This document shows positions 1-6,302 of a DNA stretch of 7,990 nt, piece after piece. Source of the DNA: Pontiellaceae bacterium (GTDB taxonomy: Bacteria; Verrucomicrobiota; Kiritimatiellia; Kiritimatiellales; Pontiellaceae); the NCBI GenBank assembly GCA_016937035.1, contig JAFGWS010000126.1:1-7990 (forward strand), read 5' to 3'. Each line of letters starts with the position of its first letter. Within the stretch, counting starts at the first letter, position 1. A program made the translations under genes and the position numbers. The notes under the pieces are model-generated. The model made no database searches, was not told the DNA's origin, and saw nothing but the letters and a program-made list of their open reading frames with translations.

Positions 1-2
1 CC

Positions 3-83
3 CTGCTGCAAACAGCAGTCACCCTAGCCATTTATGGTCACCACTTCCGAAAAATCTGCACCTCCATAGGCGTCTGGAAATAA
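3..83 (+). CDS. Possible 3' end of an unidentified gene (26 codons then TAA)
   Basis: Frame 3 is open from the window edge to a TAA at 81-83 and reads LLQTAVTLAIYGHHFRKIC followed by TSIGVWK, a plausible but unrecognised C-terminus with a hydrophobic first half. Frame 2 is also open, from position 2 to a TGA at 194-196. That TGA overlaps the ATG of the next gene in an ATGA arrangement, so an alternative upstream partner ending at 196 cannot be excluded. The first bases (3-18) form a small inverted repeat, CTGCTG-CAAA-CAGCAG, of unclear meaning. With so little sequence neither reading can be proven; the call rests only on an open frame and peptide character. Confidence 0.25.
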   Translation: MLQTAVTLAIYGHHFRKICTSIGVWK

Positions 84-192
84 TCAGCATGCTCCGTTGG
101 ATTTATGGCACCGCATACCGCTTGCGTTCCCTCCCCCAACGCTCCAGTATCCCGCGCTCGCACTCAATCCAACTCTTTGCAGGTGTACTATT

Positions 193-864
193 ATGAATCC
201 ATGGATCTTACTCGACGAAGTCAATGTGCCGGGCGACGGCGGAAGCATGAAGCTCTACCAACGCGCGCATGAATTTTCGATCTCGGTCAAAAATGAAGAG
301 TTGATGAACAGCCGAATGCATGGATCAGAAGATGCGCTGGCGGAGTTGGCGTGCGCACAGATCGCGGAGCGGGAGCATCCTCACGTACTGATTGGCGGGC
401 TGGGCATGGGCTTTACGCTGGGTGCAGCGCTGGCCAATCTCAGCACCGATGCCAAAGTAACCATAGCTGAATTGGTCCCTGCGGTGGTGCAATGGAACCG
501 CACGCACCTAGCGGATCTGGCCAAGCGCCCGCTGGACGACCCGCGCGTAACCGTTCTTGAATCCGATGTTCGGCAGGTGATCAAGGCCGCGAACAACAGC
601 TACGACGCCATTCTTCTGGATGTCGACAACGGCCCCGATGGACTGACGCATGAGGGCAATGATCGGCTTTACACGCACGGCGGACTGGCCGCCGCCAAAG
701 CGGCTCTGAAGCCGGGCGGTATCTTGGCGGTTTGGTCGGCAGAGCCTGACAAATCCTTTTCCAAACGCCTGCGCGGCTCCGGCTTCAAAATGGAGGAAGT
801 CTCTGTCCGCGCGCGAGGCAAGCGCGGCGGCCGCCGCCATACCATCTGGCTCGCCGAAAAATAA
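193..864 (+). CDS. Spermidine-synthase-like / SAM-dependent methyltransferase-fold protein
   Basis: A 223-residue protein with the Rossmann fold of the spermidine synthase (aminopropyltransferase) and methyltransferase superfamily. Visible motifs are the nucleotide-binding glycine loop GGLGMGFT (about 68-75), an acidic residue at the end of strand 2 (AEL, E93), LESDV (122-126), the catalytic-region LLDVDNGPDG (about 141-150) and KPGG (173-176) before strand 5. It lacks the long N-terminal beta domain of true spermidine synthases, so it resembles the short 'spermidine synthase-like' proteins whose substrate is not established; I do not claim polyamine synthesis. I chose ATG 193 over ATG 97 because AGGTG lies 7 nt upstream and the extra 32 residues (Pro/Leu-rich) look non-coding. 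The gene is followed by about 230 bp of non-coding DNA before the opposing tRNA. Confidence 0.8.
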   Translation: MNPWILLDEVNVPGDGGSMKLYQRAHEFSISVKNEELMNSRMHGSEDALAELACAQIAEREHPHVLIGGLGMGFTLGAALANLSTDAKVTIAELVPAVVQWNRTHLADLAKRPLDDPRVTVLESDVRQVIKAANNSYDAILLDVDNGPDGLTHEGNDRLYTHGGLAAAKAALKPGGILAVWSAEPDKSFSKRLRGSGFKMEEVSVRARGKRGGRRHTIWLAEK

Positions 865-1055
865 CGATCTACGATCTGGAGCGACGACGACCCCGACGTT
901 TTCCGACCTCCTTCCGCTGCCATCTTGGCGGCCTCGTCGCTAGAACAAATTAAGCAATACACGTTGCGGTGTTGGTGGATTTGTTGGTTTTTTTCACGCT
1001 GTAACGCCCTGTATTCGACTGAAACGCAAAAAGGCGAAACCACTTCAGAGAACGA
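865..1055. other. Intergenic stretch, no gene seen
   Basis: Lies between the methyltransferase-like gene and the palindrome that ends the opposing tRNA unit. It holds a short direct repeat (ACGATCT twice near 864-877), a weak GC hairpin around CCATCTTGG near 920-932, and a T7 run near 991-997. A minus-strand open frame crossing this region and running under the neighbouring gene has no recognisable protein character. I see no convincing gene. Confidence 0.5.
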
Positions 1056-1082
1056 ATAAAGCCCTGATATACAGGGCTTTAT
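1056..1082. terminator. Perfect 11-bp-arm palindrome between convergent transcripts
   Basis: Arms ATAAAGCCCTG and CAGGGCTTTAT are separated by a 5-nt loop (ATATA). It lies 12 bp past the CCA end of the minus-strand tRNA-Gly and downstream of the plus-strand methyltransferase-like gene, the right place for a bidirectional terminator. The A/T ends of the arms give a short U-run on either strand, but there is no long U-tract. The hairpin is directly visible; the termination role is inferred. Confidence 0.65.
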
Positions 1083-1094
1083 GTTCATAAAAAC

Positions 1095-1169
1095 TGGAGC
1101 GGGAGACGAGACTCGAACTCGCGACGTACAGCTTGGGAAGCTGTCATTCTACCACTGAATTACTCCCGC
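1095..1169 (-). tRNA. tRNA-Gly (anticodon CCC), CCA encoded
   Basis: On the minus strand the acceptor arm GCGGGAG (1169-1163) pairs perfectly with CTCCCGC (1105-1099). This is followed by discriminator U at 1098 and a genomically encoded CCA (1097-1095). The D-loop region reads TTCAGTGGTAGAA. The anticodon stem ACAGC/GCTGT encloses the 7-nt loop TTCCCAA, giving anticodon CCC, which reads GGG. The T arm GCGAG-TTCGAGT-CTCGT is canonical. U73 matches bacterial glycine tRNAs. It appears to be a single-gene transcript with its own promoter and a palindrome just downstream. Confidence 0.95.
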
Positions 1170-1184
1170 TTCTAAAGGGCGGCT

Positions 1185-1213
1185 GTTGTACTAGGAATGC
1201 ACGCTCAGATCAA
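1185..1213 (-). promoter_or_regulatory. Probable sigma-70-type promoter of tRNA-Gly
   Basis: Read on the minus strand, TTGATC (1213-1208; 4 of 6 match TTGACA) is followed by a 17-nt spacer and TACAAC (1190-1185; 4 of 6 match TATAAT). The -10 box ends 15 nt before the mature tRNA 5' end, leaving room for a short leader. Spacing and position are good and the boxes only moderate, so this is a prediction. Confidence 0.5.
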
Positions 1214-1273
1214 CACTCTCTTTCATAAAAACGTCGCTCACTCATTTATTAAGGAGGCTCGTTTATATCATCT

Positions 1274-1291
1274 TGTGACGAGGATGTCGTG
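1274..1291. repeat. Degenerate palindrome related to the one inside mfd
   Basis: TGTGACGAGGATGTCGTG matches the reverse complement of 1625-1642 inside mfd (CGCGACGAGGACGTCGCG) at 14 of 18 positions. All four differences are C-to-T, and the hairpin persists only through G-U pairs. It lies about 110 bp upstream of the mfd start. It looks like a decayed copy of the same small palindromic repeat. Confidence 0.4.
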
Positions 1292-1400
1292 TCTAGGACG
1301 ATGCAAAGTGATAGAGCCGGGGGAAGAAAACAACTTCAGATGAGCGGATTCACCGAATCAGGCCTTTCCTTTCTTTTATTGCTGATTCACAATCTGCTTC

Positions 1401-4400
1401 ATGGTCGAAGATGGAAAAAACGACAACACCCTCCGGGTTAACGAAGCGGTGCTGAACGGCGTCACCTGCGGTTCCGCACAGGTCGCTGACGCTCCGCTCA
1501 GCGCGCAGGCGCTGCTCTGTCTTGACCTCTTTCAGACAACAGGAACCAACATTTTATGGGTGGCTGCCGACGTGCGCGAAATGGAACGACTGCATGAGTC
1601 GATTCGTACGCTGGGCAATGTAAACGCGACGTCCTCGTCGCGTTTAACAAGCGCCGAGGGCATTGCGTCTACAACGCTCCTCTTCCAACCGCTGGAAAAA
1701 GATCCGGCGGTGTTCGGCGAACACCTGAAGCTGGTGCAGCATCTTTCAGAACAAAGGCCGTTTATTATTGTCAGCTGTCCGTGCGCCATGGAGCAGGAGG
1801 TTCCGTCGAGCGGAAAGTCGGAGCAGGCGGTCCGTACGCTGAAGCGGAACGAATCCTGTGCGCTCGATGAACTGACCCAATGGATGAGCGACGCCGGCTA
1901 TGACTTCGGCGTAGAGGTTTATGCTCAGGGCGAAGCCGCGCTGCGCGGAGGGATTCTTGACTGTTGGCCGCCGGGCTCGCCCCGCCCTGTACGCATTGAA
2001 TTTTTCGGCGACGAAATTGATTCGATCCGTTACTTCGACGATCAAACCCAGTGTTCGATTGAAAAGATCGACTCTGTCCGGCTGACCCAACTCGACTTCG
2101 GCTTTGCCGGCGATGAAACGTGCAGCATTATCGATCTCCTCCCCGAAAACACGCTGGTCGTGAATCCCGACACAACAAAGGCTGTCGCAGACCAACCCAT
2201 CGGAGATCGGCAATCGGCAATCAACCATCTAGAAACTGGATTCAGTTTCTATGACACCGGCCTTCAAGCCGTCTCCATTGATCTTTCGCCGAAAACGGCG
2301 GAGCGCTCGCGCCGTCAGTTTGTGGAGCAGCGCTGTGCGGATACCGCTGACGGATGGACGGTCCATCTCTTTTTTGAAACGCGCGGTACCCTCGCGCGTT
2401 TTGCCGAGCTTTATCAGGAGATCGAGGGTTTCAGTGCATTGCAGCTCCATCACGGTGTGCTGCACGAGAGCGCCATCGATCCTGCGCGCAAAATCCTCAT
2501 CATCACCGAGAGCGATTTTTTCGCTTACCACACCAACCGCAGTGCGCATGCACGAACGAGCAAACGTTTCCAAAAACAGGAGCGCATTTCCGAGGCCGCC
2601 GACATTCAGCCGGGCGATTTTGTGGTACACGTGGAGCACGGCGTCGGAAAATATCTAGGCATCGTCGAAACGGCCTTCAGCGGAAAGAGCATGGAGGTGC
2701 TCTCTATCGAATATGCCAAGGGCGAAAAGGTTTATCTGCCGGTCACGCAGGCGCATCTGCTGACCCGATACAAAGGCATGGGCAAAAACGCGCCCAAACC
2801 TCATACGTTGGGCGGGCGCAAATGGCGCAACGATAAGGCCGGCGCAGAAGAAGCCGTTCAGGATCTTGCGGCCAAACTCCTCCAGACACAGGCCGAGCGC
2901 GAAGCAAAACAAGGCTACGCCTTCTCAAAAGACACCGCGATGCAGGACGAATTCGAAGCCGCCTTCCCCTACACCGAAACCGCCGACCAACTCTCCTCCG
3001 CCGCCGAACTCAAAAAAGATATGGAAAAAACCCGTCCGATGGACCGCCTCCTCTGCGGCGATGTCGGCTTCGGCAAAACCGAGGTGGCCATGCGCGCGGC
3101 CTTTAAGGCGGTCATGGACGGTATGCAGGTCGCGGTCCTCGTCCCCACCACCGTGCTTGCACAGCAGCACTACGACACCTTCACCGAACGCATCGCCGCC
3201 TTTCCGCTCCGCGTCGATATGGTCAGCCGATTCCGCACGCGGGCACAGCAGAACAAAACCCTGCACGACGCCGCGCTCGGGGAAGTCGACATCCTCATCG
3301 GCACACACCGTCTGCTCTCAAACGACGTGACCTTCAAAAACCTCGGCCTCGTGATTATCGACGAAGAGCAGCGCTTCGGCGTCGAAGCCAAAGAACACCT
3401 CAAAGAACTGCGCCGCCAGGTGGATGTCATCACCATGTCGGCCACGCCGATCCCGCGCACACTCTACATGAGCCTCACCGGCGTACGCGACATGAGCACC
3501 ATCCAAACCGCCCCGCAGGAACGCCAGCCCGTTGACACCAAGGTCATTCCCTACGACGAAAAAATCATCGCGGCGGCCATCCGCGCTGAGCTGCATCGCG
3601 GCGGACAGGTTTTCTATCTGCACAACCGTGTCAAAACCATTCACCTCGTCGACAACCGCCTGCGCGCGCTCGTCCCTGAAGCGCGGATTGCCGTGGCGCA
3701 CGGACAGATGGGCGAAAAGGAGCTTTCGGAAATTATGCACGCCTTCGTGCAGGGCCGCTTCGACGTGCTCCTCTGCACCACCATCATTGAGAGCGGCGTG
3801 GATATTCCTAACTGCAACACCCTCTTCGTTGAAAACGCCGAGCGCTTCGGCCTCTCCGATCTCTATCAGCTGCGCGGACGCGTGGGCCGCTCCAACCACA
3901 AGGCCTTCGCCTTTTTCATGCTCTCGCCCGGTGGTAACATCATCGACGCCGCGCGCGACCGAATGAACGCGATTCAGCGCTATACCGGCATTGGCTCCGG
4001 ATTCCGCCTCGCCATGCGTGACCTCGAACTGCGCGGCGCGGGCAACCTGCTCGGCGCCAAGCAGAGCGGACAAATCTCGGCCGTCGGCTTTGATTTGTAT
4101 TGCCAACTTCTCCGGCGGACCATCGCCATCATGCAGGGCAAAAAGCCGCCGCCGCTCATGGAAGTCGCCGTTAAACTTGACTTTCTAGACTTGTCGCCCG
4201 CCACCGGAAACACCGAAAGCGGGGCCTTCATTCCATACCACTACATCGAAGACGAAAACCTGCGACTGCGCCTCTACCAACGCATCTCCGCTCTCGCCAC
4301 GAAACAGGAAATTAATTTGATTAAGCAAGAGATCAAAGACCGCTTCGGGAAACTGCCGCCGGAGGTTCAACGGCTCATGCTGATCGCTCAACTGCGCATC

Positions 4401-4568
4401 GACGCCGCCGACCGCGACATTAAATCCGTCATCGTCCGCGACCGCACCGTTATGCTGTCGAGGGAAAACGATTATATCACCGTCGCGGGGCGCCATCCCC
4501 GGCTCGGAGAAACAACGCCCACCGCCATGCTCAAAGAGCTCATCCGCATGGTCGCCGGAAAAGGTTAA
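1401..4568 (+). CDS. mfd: Transcription-repair coupling factor Mfd
   Basis: A 1055-residue SF2 translocase that removes RNA polymerase stalled at DNA lesions and recruits UvrA for nucleotide excision repair. In order: a UvrB-like N-terminal module ending in RGGILDCWPPGSPRPVRIEF (from residue 182) and FFGDEIDSIR; the RNA-polymerase-interacting domain starting GDFVVHVEHGVGKYLG (405-420); Walker A GDVGFGKTE (about 553-561); DEEQRFG (654-660); TMSATPIPRT (678-687); TTIIESGVDIPN (793-804); QLRGRVGRS (823-831); and a C-terminal domain with IPYHYIEDENLRLRLYQR. Walker A sits roughly 75 residues nearer the N-terminus than in the ~1150-residue E. coli protein, and the usual 'P-WE-LPY' stretch of the first domain is not recognisable. 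A TGA at 1383-1385 blocks any longer start, and no Shine-Dalgarno is visible before ATG 1401. Two repeat-like DNA tracts lie in frame (1621-1646 and 2199-2226). Confidence 0.97.
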   Translation: MVEDGKNDNTLRVNEAVLNGVTCGSAQVADAPLSAQALLCLDLFQTTGTNILWVAADVREMERLHESIRTLGNVNATSSSRLTSAEGIASTTLLFQPLEKDPAVFGEHLKLVQHLSEQRPFIIVSCPCAMEQEVPSSGKSEQAVRTLKRNESCALDELTQWMSDAGYDFGVEVYAQGEAALRGGILDCWPPGSPRPVRIEFFGDEIDSIRYFDDQTQCSIEKIDSVRLTQLDFGFAGDETCSIIDLLPENTLVVNPDTTKAVADQPIGDRQSAINHLETGFSFYDTGLQAVSIDLSPKTAERSRRQFVEQRCADTADGWTVHLFFETRGTLARFAELYQEIEGFSALQLHHGVLHESAIDPARKILIITESDFFAYHTNRSAHARTSKRFQKQERISEAADIQPGDFVVHVEHGVGKYLGIVETAFSGKSMEVLSIEYAKGEKVYLPVTQAHLLTRYKGMGKNAPKPHTLGGRKWRNDKAGAEEAVQDLAAKLLQTQAEREAKQGYAFSKDTAMQDEFEAAFPYTETADQLSSAAELKKDMEKTRPMDRLLCGDVGFGKTEVAMRAAFKAVMDGMQVAVLVPTTVLAQQHYDTFTERIAAFPLRVDMVSRFRTRAQQNKTLHDAALGEVDILIGTHRLLSNDVTFKNLGLVIIDEEQRFGVEAKEHLKELRRQVDVITMSATPIPRTLYMSLTGVRDMSTIQTAPQERQPVDTKVIPYDEKIIAAAIRAELHRGGQVFYLHNRVKTIHLVDNRLRALVPEARIAVAHGQMGEKELSEIMHAFVQGRFDVLLCTTIIESGVDIPNCNTLFVENAERFGLSDLYQLRGRVGRSNHKAFAFFMLSPGGNIIDAARDRMNAIQRYTGIGSGFRLAMRDLELRGAGNLLGAKQSGQISAVGFDLYCQLLRRTIAIMQGKKPPPLMEVAVKLDFLDLSPATGNTESGAFIPYHYIEDENLRLRLYQRISALATKQEINLIKQEIKDRFGKLPPEVQRLMLIAQLRIDAADRDIKSVIVRDRTVMLSRENDYITVAGRHPRLGETTPTAMLKELIRMVAGKG
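1621..1646. repeat. In-frame perfect palindrome inside mfd
   Basis: Arms TAAACGCGACG (1621-1631) and CGTCGCGTTTA (1636-1646) flank a TCCT loop. It encodes residues 74-82 of Mfd (VNATSSSRL), a low-complexity stretch just after the LHESIRTLG segment. By eye against E. coli Mfd, this is where roughly 15 extra residues sit. The position and serine-rich translation suggest a mobile palindromic element that inserted into a tolerant loop without breaking the frame. Confidence 0.7.
2199..2226. repeat. Four-unit heptanucleotide repeat inside mfd
   Basis: Successive 7-mers ATCGGAG, ATCGGCA, ATCGGCA and ATCAACC encode PIGDRQSAINH within a poorly conserved part of the N-terminal module (about residues 266-276). 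Three heptads equal seven codons, so expansion or loss by three units keeps the frame. It resembles intergenic simple repeats more than conserved Mfd sequence. Confidence 0.45.
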
Positions 4569-4646
4569 TCATTCCGGTTTCGTCGTGATCGACCCGCACC
4601 GTTCGATGTTTCGGCTGCACCTGCCGGCCGGACGAATGTAGGTGAA

Positions 4647-4699
4647 GCAACGAATGTCAGTTATCCTCTCTGATTCGCTGCTTTTCATACATTCGTTGC
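4647..4699. terminator. Inverted repeat between convergent mfd and cutA
   Basis: GCAACGAATGT (4647-4657) and ACATTCGTTGC (4689-4699) form a perfect 11-bp stem around a 31-nt loop. A T-rich AATTTCCTTTCT follows on the plus strand. An additional ACGAATGTA copy lies at about 4632-4640. It lies in the 147-bp gap where mfd and cutA transcripts converge, so a bidirectional terminator is plausible, though the loop is long. Confidence 0.5.
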
Positions 4700-4715
4700 A
4701 ATTTCCTTTCTACGG

Positions 4716-5036
4716 TCAGCCGCGCGCGGTTTCTTCCGCAATCCAGCGGATAAAATCGGGATTACCATCGGCGATCGGCAGCGCAACGATGCAGGGGCAG
4801 TCGTAGGAATGCAGCTCGCGGATGCGCTCAATCAGCTCCTGTTTCCGCGCGCCGGACGTTTTCAGCATCAGCGCCGCCTCCTGATCTTCGCACACCGCGC
4901 CCTGCCACGGATAAATTGACTCGACTCCGCCCAGCAGATTTGCGCAGGCGGCCAACCGCTCATCCACCACGGTTTTAGCAATCCGCCGCGCCTCATCCGC
5001 ATCCTTCGCCGTCACATAAATCAGAAAAGCATCCAC
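4716..5036 (-). CDS. cutA: CutA, divalent cation tolerance family protein
   Basis: A 106-residue protein covering the full usual length of the CutA family, small ferredoxin-like trimers linked to copper/divalent-cation tolerance; the exact biochemical role is unsettled. Visible signatures are FLIYVTAKDADEARRIAK at the N-terminus, VDERLAACANL (24-34), ESIYPWQG (39-46), LMLKTS (56-61), HSYDCPCIVALPI (76-88) and NPDFIRWIAEE (92-102). I chose GTG at 5036 rather than ATG 5078. GGAGG lies 5 nt upstream, the family starts here, and the duplicate copy has ATG at the equivalent codon. The 14 codons before it overlap a leftover piece of the zwf 3' end in another frame. It is the last gene of the minus-strand block, 13 nt after that remnant's stop. 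Confidence 0.93.
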   Translation of the reverse strand: MDAFLIYVTAKDADEARRIAKTVVDERLAACANLLGGVESIYPWQGAVCEDQEAALMLKTSGARKQELIERIRELHSYDCPCIVALPIADGNPDFIRWIAEETARG

Positions 5037-5049
5037 TTCCGCCTCCACA

Positions 5050-5092
5050 CTATTTATTCCGCCACGCGCCTTTGCCATGGAAGGGCCGGTGA
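5050..5092 (-). pseudogene. Remnant of the zwf 3' end in front of cutA
   Basis: Read on the minus strand in the zwf frame, this reads RPFHGKGAWRNK followed by TAG (5052-5050). The end of the zwf gene in this window reads LFHGVEGAWRNK and a stop. One codon is missing (VE replaced by K) but the DNA is otherwise closely similar from about 5054 to 5092. The remnant's stop lies 13 nt before the cutA GTG, probably the ancestral zwf-cutA spacing. Confidence 0.7.
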
Positions 5093-5123
5093 GTAAATTA
5101 GTTAGTTATGACACGAAGCACGG

Positions 5124-5137
5124 GGTTGGCACCAACC
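5124..5137. repeat. Short palindrome just after the lipoprotein gene stop
   Basis: GGTTGGCACCAACC, two bases beyond the TAA of the 287-residue lipoprotein gene. The arms leave only 2 nt in the centre, so any RNA hairpin would be about 4 bp with a 6-nt loop. There is no U-tract. A role as terminator or boundary mark is speculative. Confidence 0.35.
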
Positions 5138-5139
5138 AC

Positions 5140-6003
5140 TTATCGGAGCATTTTCCATTTTTCATCTGAATAAACAAACAACATAAAATCAGCATCAACT
5201 CGTACATCTCCGGCTTGCGCATCTCTATCAGAAGCAACAAATAAAACATTAGAATGAACTGCATCATACACATGTGTATTTCCATTTACCGCCATCAAAA
5301 CCCTCTTACCCGGAATAAGAACCAAATCTTCTTCATCAACAATGTCTGCAATTAATTTAGAACACGAGTAGAGTTGAGAAACAAATTCATCATTATAAGT
5401 TCCATTATACTCATCAAACACAGCAAGTGAAACATCGTCCCACTCCTCGGAATTGTATGGTATTTTTTGCAAATAGAGGCTAGATATGCGCTGAATGACA
5501 CTATGAATTTCATCCATCGTTTGATCATTAATGTTTTCTAAAATAGTCGAGGTGCTTGATAGATCAAGAGGCATCACCCGATATGTTGAGTCAAGAAATA
5601 CATTGCAGACATCATCAATCACTCCATTAATATCATTTGTATTAAATGAGTATAGTTCCTCTGGAGGGATAATCCCTTCGGATACATCGTACTTGAAAAG
5701 GCGAAAACTTCCCCAATATTGCACGCCCTGATCTGAATCCATTTCCGCAACAATCCTTATGGAATTTGTTCCTTCCTTCATTAAGTGCCCTATTTCAATA
5801 TTTCCAGTTCCACTTAGCATGTTAAGCGGATCGCCATTAATATACAGTACCAATCCCCATCCCGGAGAATCGTTTTGCAATCCGATACGATGACAACGCT
5901 TCTTTTCAGATGAAGAGTTGTCTTTCTGGTCGCAGTCATTTGAGCAAGAATGGCATGTAATAATAAGTGTCAAAATAATTATGCAATTAATTGCGGCATT
6001 CAT
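5140..6003 (-). CDS. Predicted secreted lipoprotein of unknown function
   Basis: A 287-residue hypothetical protein. The N-terminus MNAAINCIIILTLIITCHSC is a typical short signal peptide, and Cys20 (or Cys17) is a possible lipidation site, although CHSC is a non-ideal lipobox. The mature part starts with a Cys/Asp/Lys/Ser-rich linker. Next comes a segment around WGLVLYINGDPLNML and MKEGTNSIRIVAEM, the kind of sequence seen in exported beta-sandwich domains. After an acidic middle it ends GDVRVDADFMLFVYSDEKWK. I do not recognise the family. ATG 6003 is preferred over 6015 because GAGG lies 6 nt upstream. The gene is visibly AT-rich compared with cutA, zwf and mfd and sits between two copies of the zwf-cutA junction, suggesting foreign DNA. 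There is no paralogue in the window. Confidence 0.7.
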   Translation of the reverse strand: MNAAINCIIILTLIITCHSCSNDCDQKDNSSSEKKRCHRIGLQNDSPGWGLVLYINGDPLNMLSGTGNIEIGHLMKEGTNSIRIVAEMDSDQGVQYWGSFRLFKYDVSEGIIPPEELYSFNTNDINGVIDDVCNVFLDSTYRVMPLDLSSTSTILENINDQTMDEIHSVIQRISSLYLQKIPYNSEEWDDVSLAVFDEYNGTYNDEFVSQLYSCSKLIADIVDEEDLVLIPGKRVLMAVNGNTHVYDAVHSNVLFVASDRDAQAGDVRVDADFMLFVYSDEKWKMLR

Positions 6004-6064
6004 ATTCAACCTCATTCATGCAAATAGCCTCGGGACCATCCGGTTCGATGCGTTATTTAATCTT

Positions 6065-6235
6065 TCAAATTCCAGTGCTCCCATCGGTTGCACCAGATTC
6101 TTGCCAGCAATAAATCGACTCTATGCCGCCCAGCAGATTCGCGCAGGCGGCCAACCGCTCATCCACCACGGTTCTGGCAATCCGCCGCGCCTCCTCCGCA
6201 TCCTTCGCCGTCACATAAATCAGAAAAGCATCCAT
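6065..6235 (-). pseudogene. Truncated duplicate of cutA
   Basis: The first 45 codons (6235-6101, MDAFLIYVTAKDAEEARRIA through ESIYCWQ) align without gaps to the intact cutA. I count 13 mismatches in 135 nt, mostly conservative in protein. Homology stops abruptly after WQ, and an unrelated tail ESGATDGSTGI and stop follow, so the C-terminal half including HSYDCPC is gone. The GGAGG site before the start is retained, so the stub could still be translated into a 56-residue peptide, but a functional trimer is unlikely. Its 5' side carries a zwf tail. It lies between the two lipoprotein genes. Confidence 0.8.
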
Positions 6236-6242
6236 ATCCGCC

Positions 6243-6277
6243 TCCACACTTTTTATTCCGCCACGCGCCTTCGACTC
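6243..6277 (-). pseudogene. Remnant of the zwf 3' end fused to the cutA stub
   Basis: In the zwf frame the minus strand reads FHGVEGAWRNK, the same residues as the end of zwf. The stop codon has changed to AAG (6251-6249), so this frame reads on. Similarity to zwf begins abruptly at about 6277, next to a run of nine C (plus strand) at 6286-6294. Confidence 0.7.
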
Positions 6278-6302
6278 CGTGAAAGCCCCCCCCCTGAGTC
6301 CG

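Larger units (their letters stand above)
1170..1400. other. Divergent intergenic region between tRNA-Gly and mfd
   Basis: Apart from the tRNA promoter and the degenerate palindrome there is an AAGGAGG motif at 1251-1257. No good start codon or sizeable frame follows it at ribosome-binding distance; a GTG at 1275 would give only 22 codons. A small inverted repeat, GATTC-ACC-GAATC, near 1348-1360 is followed by a T-rich stretch. I could not identify a convincing mfd promoter by eye. Confidence 0.4.

Noticed and set aside
97..192. N-terminal extension of the methyltransferase-like protein from ATG 97
   Set aside because: The extra residues are Pro/Leu-rich without fold character, while ATG 193 has AGGTG 7 nt upstream.
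669..1088. Minus-strand frame of 139 codons over the methyltransferase-like gene end and the intergenic region
   Set aside because: No start context, no domain character, crosses the terminator-like palindrome and lies antisense to a supported gene.
2866..3330. Plus-strand out-of-frame reading frame inside mfd
   Set aside because: The Pro/Ser/Arg-rich translation is typical of a frame-shifted GC-rich gene, and it overlaps the Walker A region entirely.
3318..4106. Long minus-strand open frame (262 codons) under mfd
   Set aside because: It is the shadow of a GC-rich conserved gene; mfd helicase motifs occupy the plus strand and the antisense translation has no family features.
5037..5078. Upstream ATG (5078) as the cutA start
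   Set aside because: Those 14 codons are the zwf tail read in another frame; GTG 5036 has GGAGG at the right distance and matches the family start and the ATG of the duplicate copy.
5093..5140. Integron attC site after the larger lipoprotein gene
   Set aside because: The palindrome GGTTGGCACCAACC lacks matching RYYYAAC and GTTRRRY core sites, and no integrase is in view.
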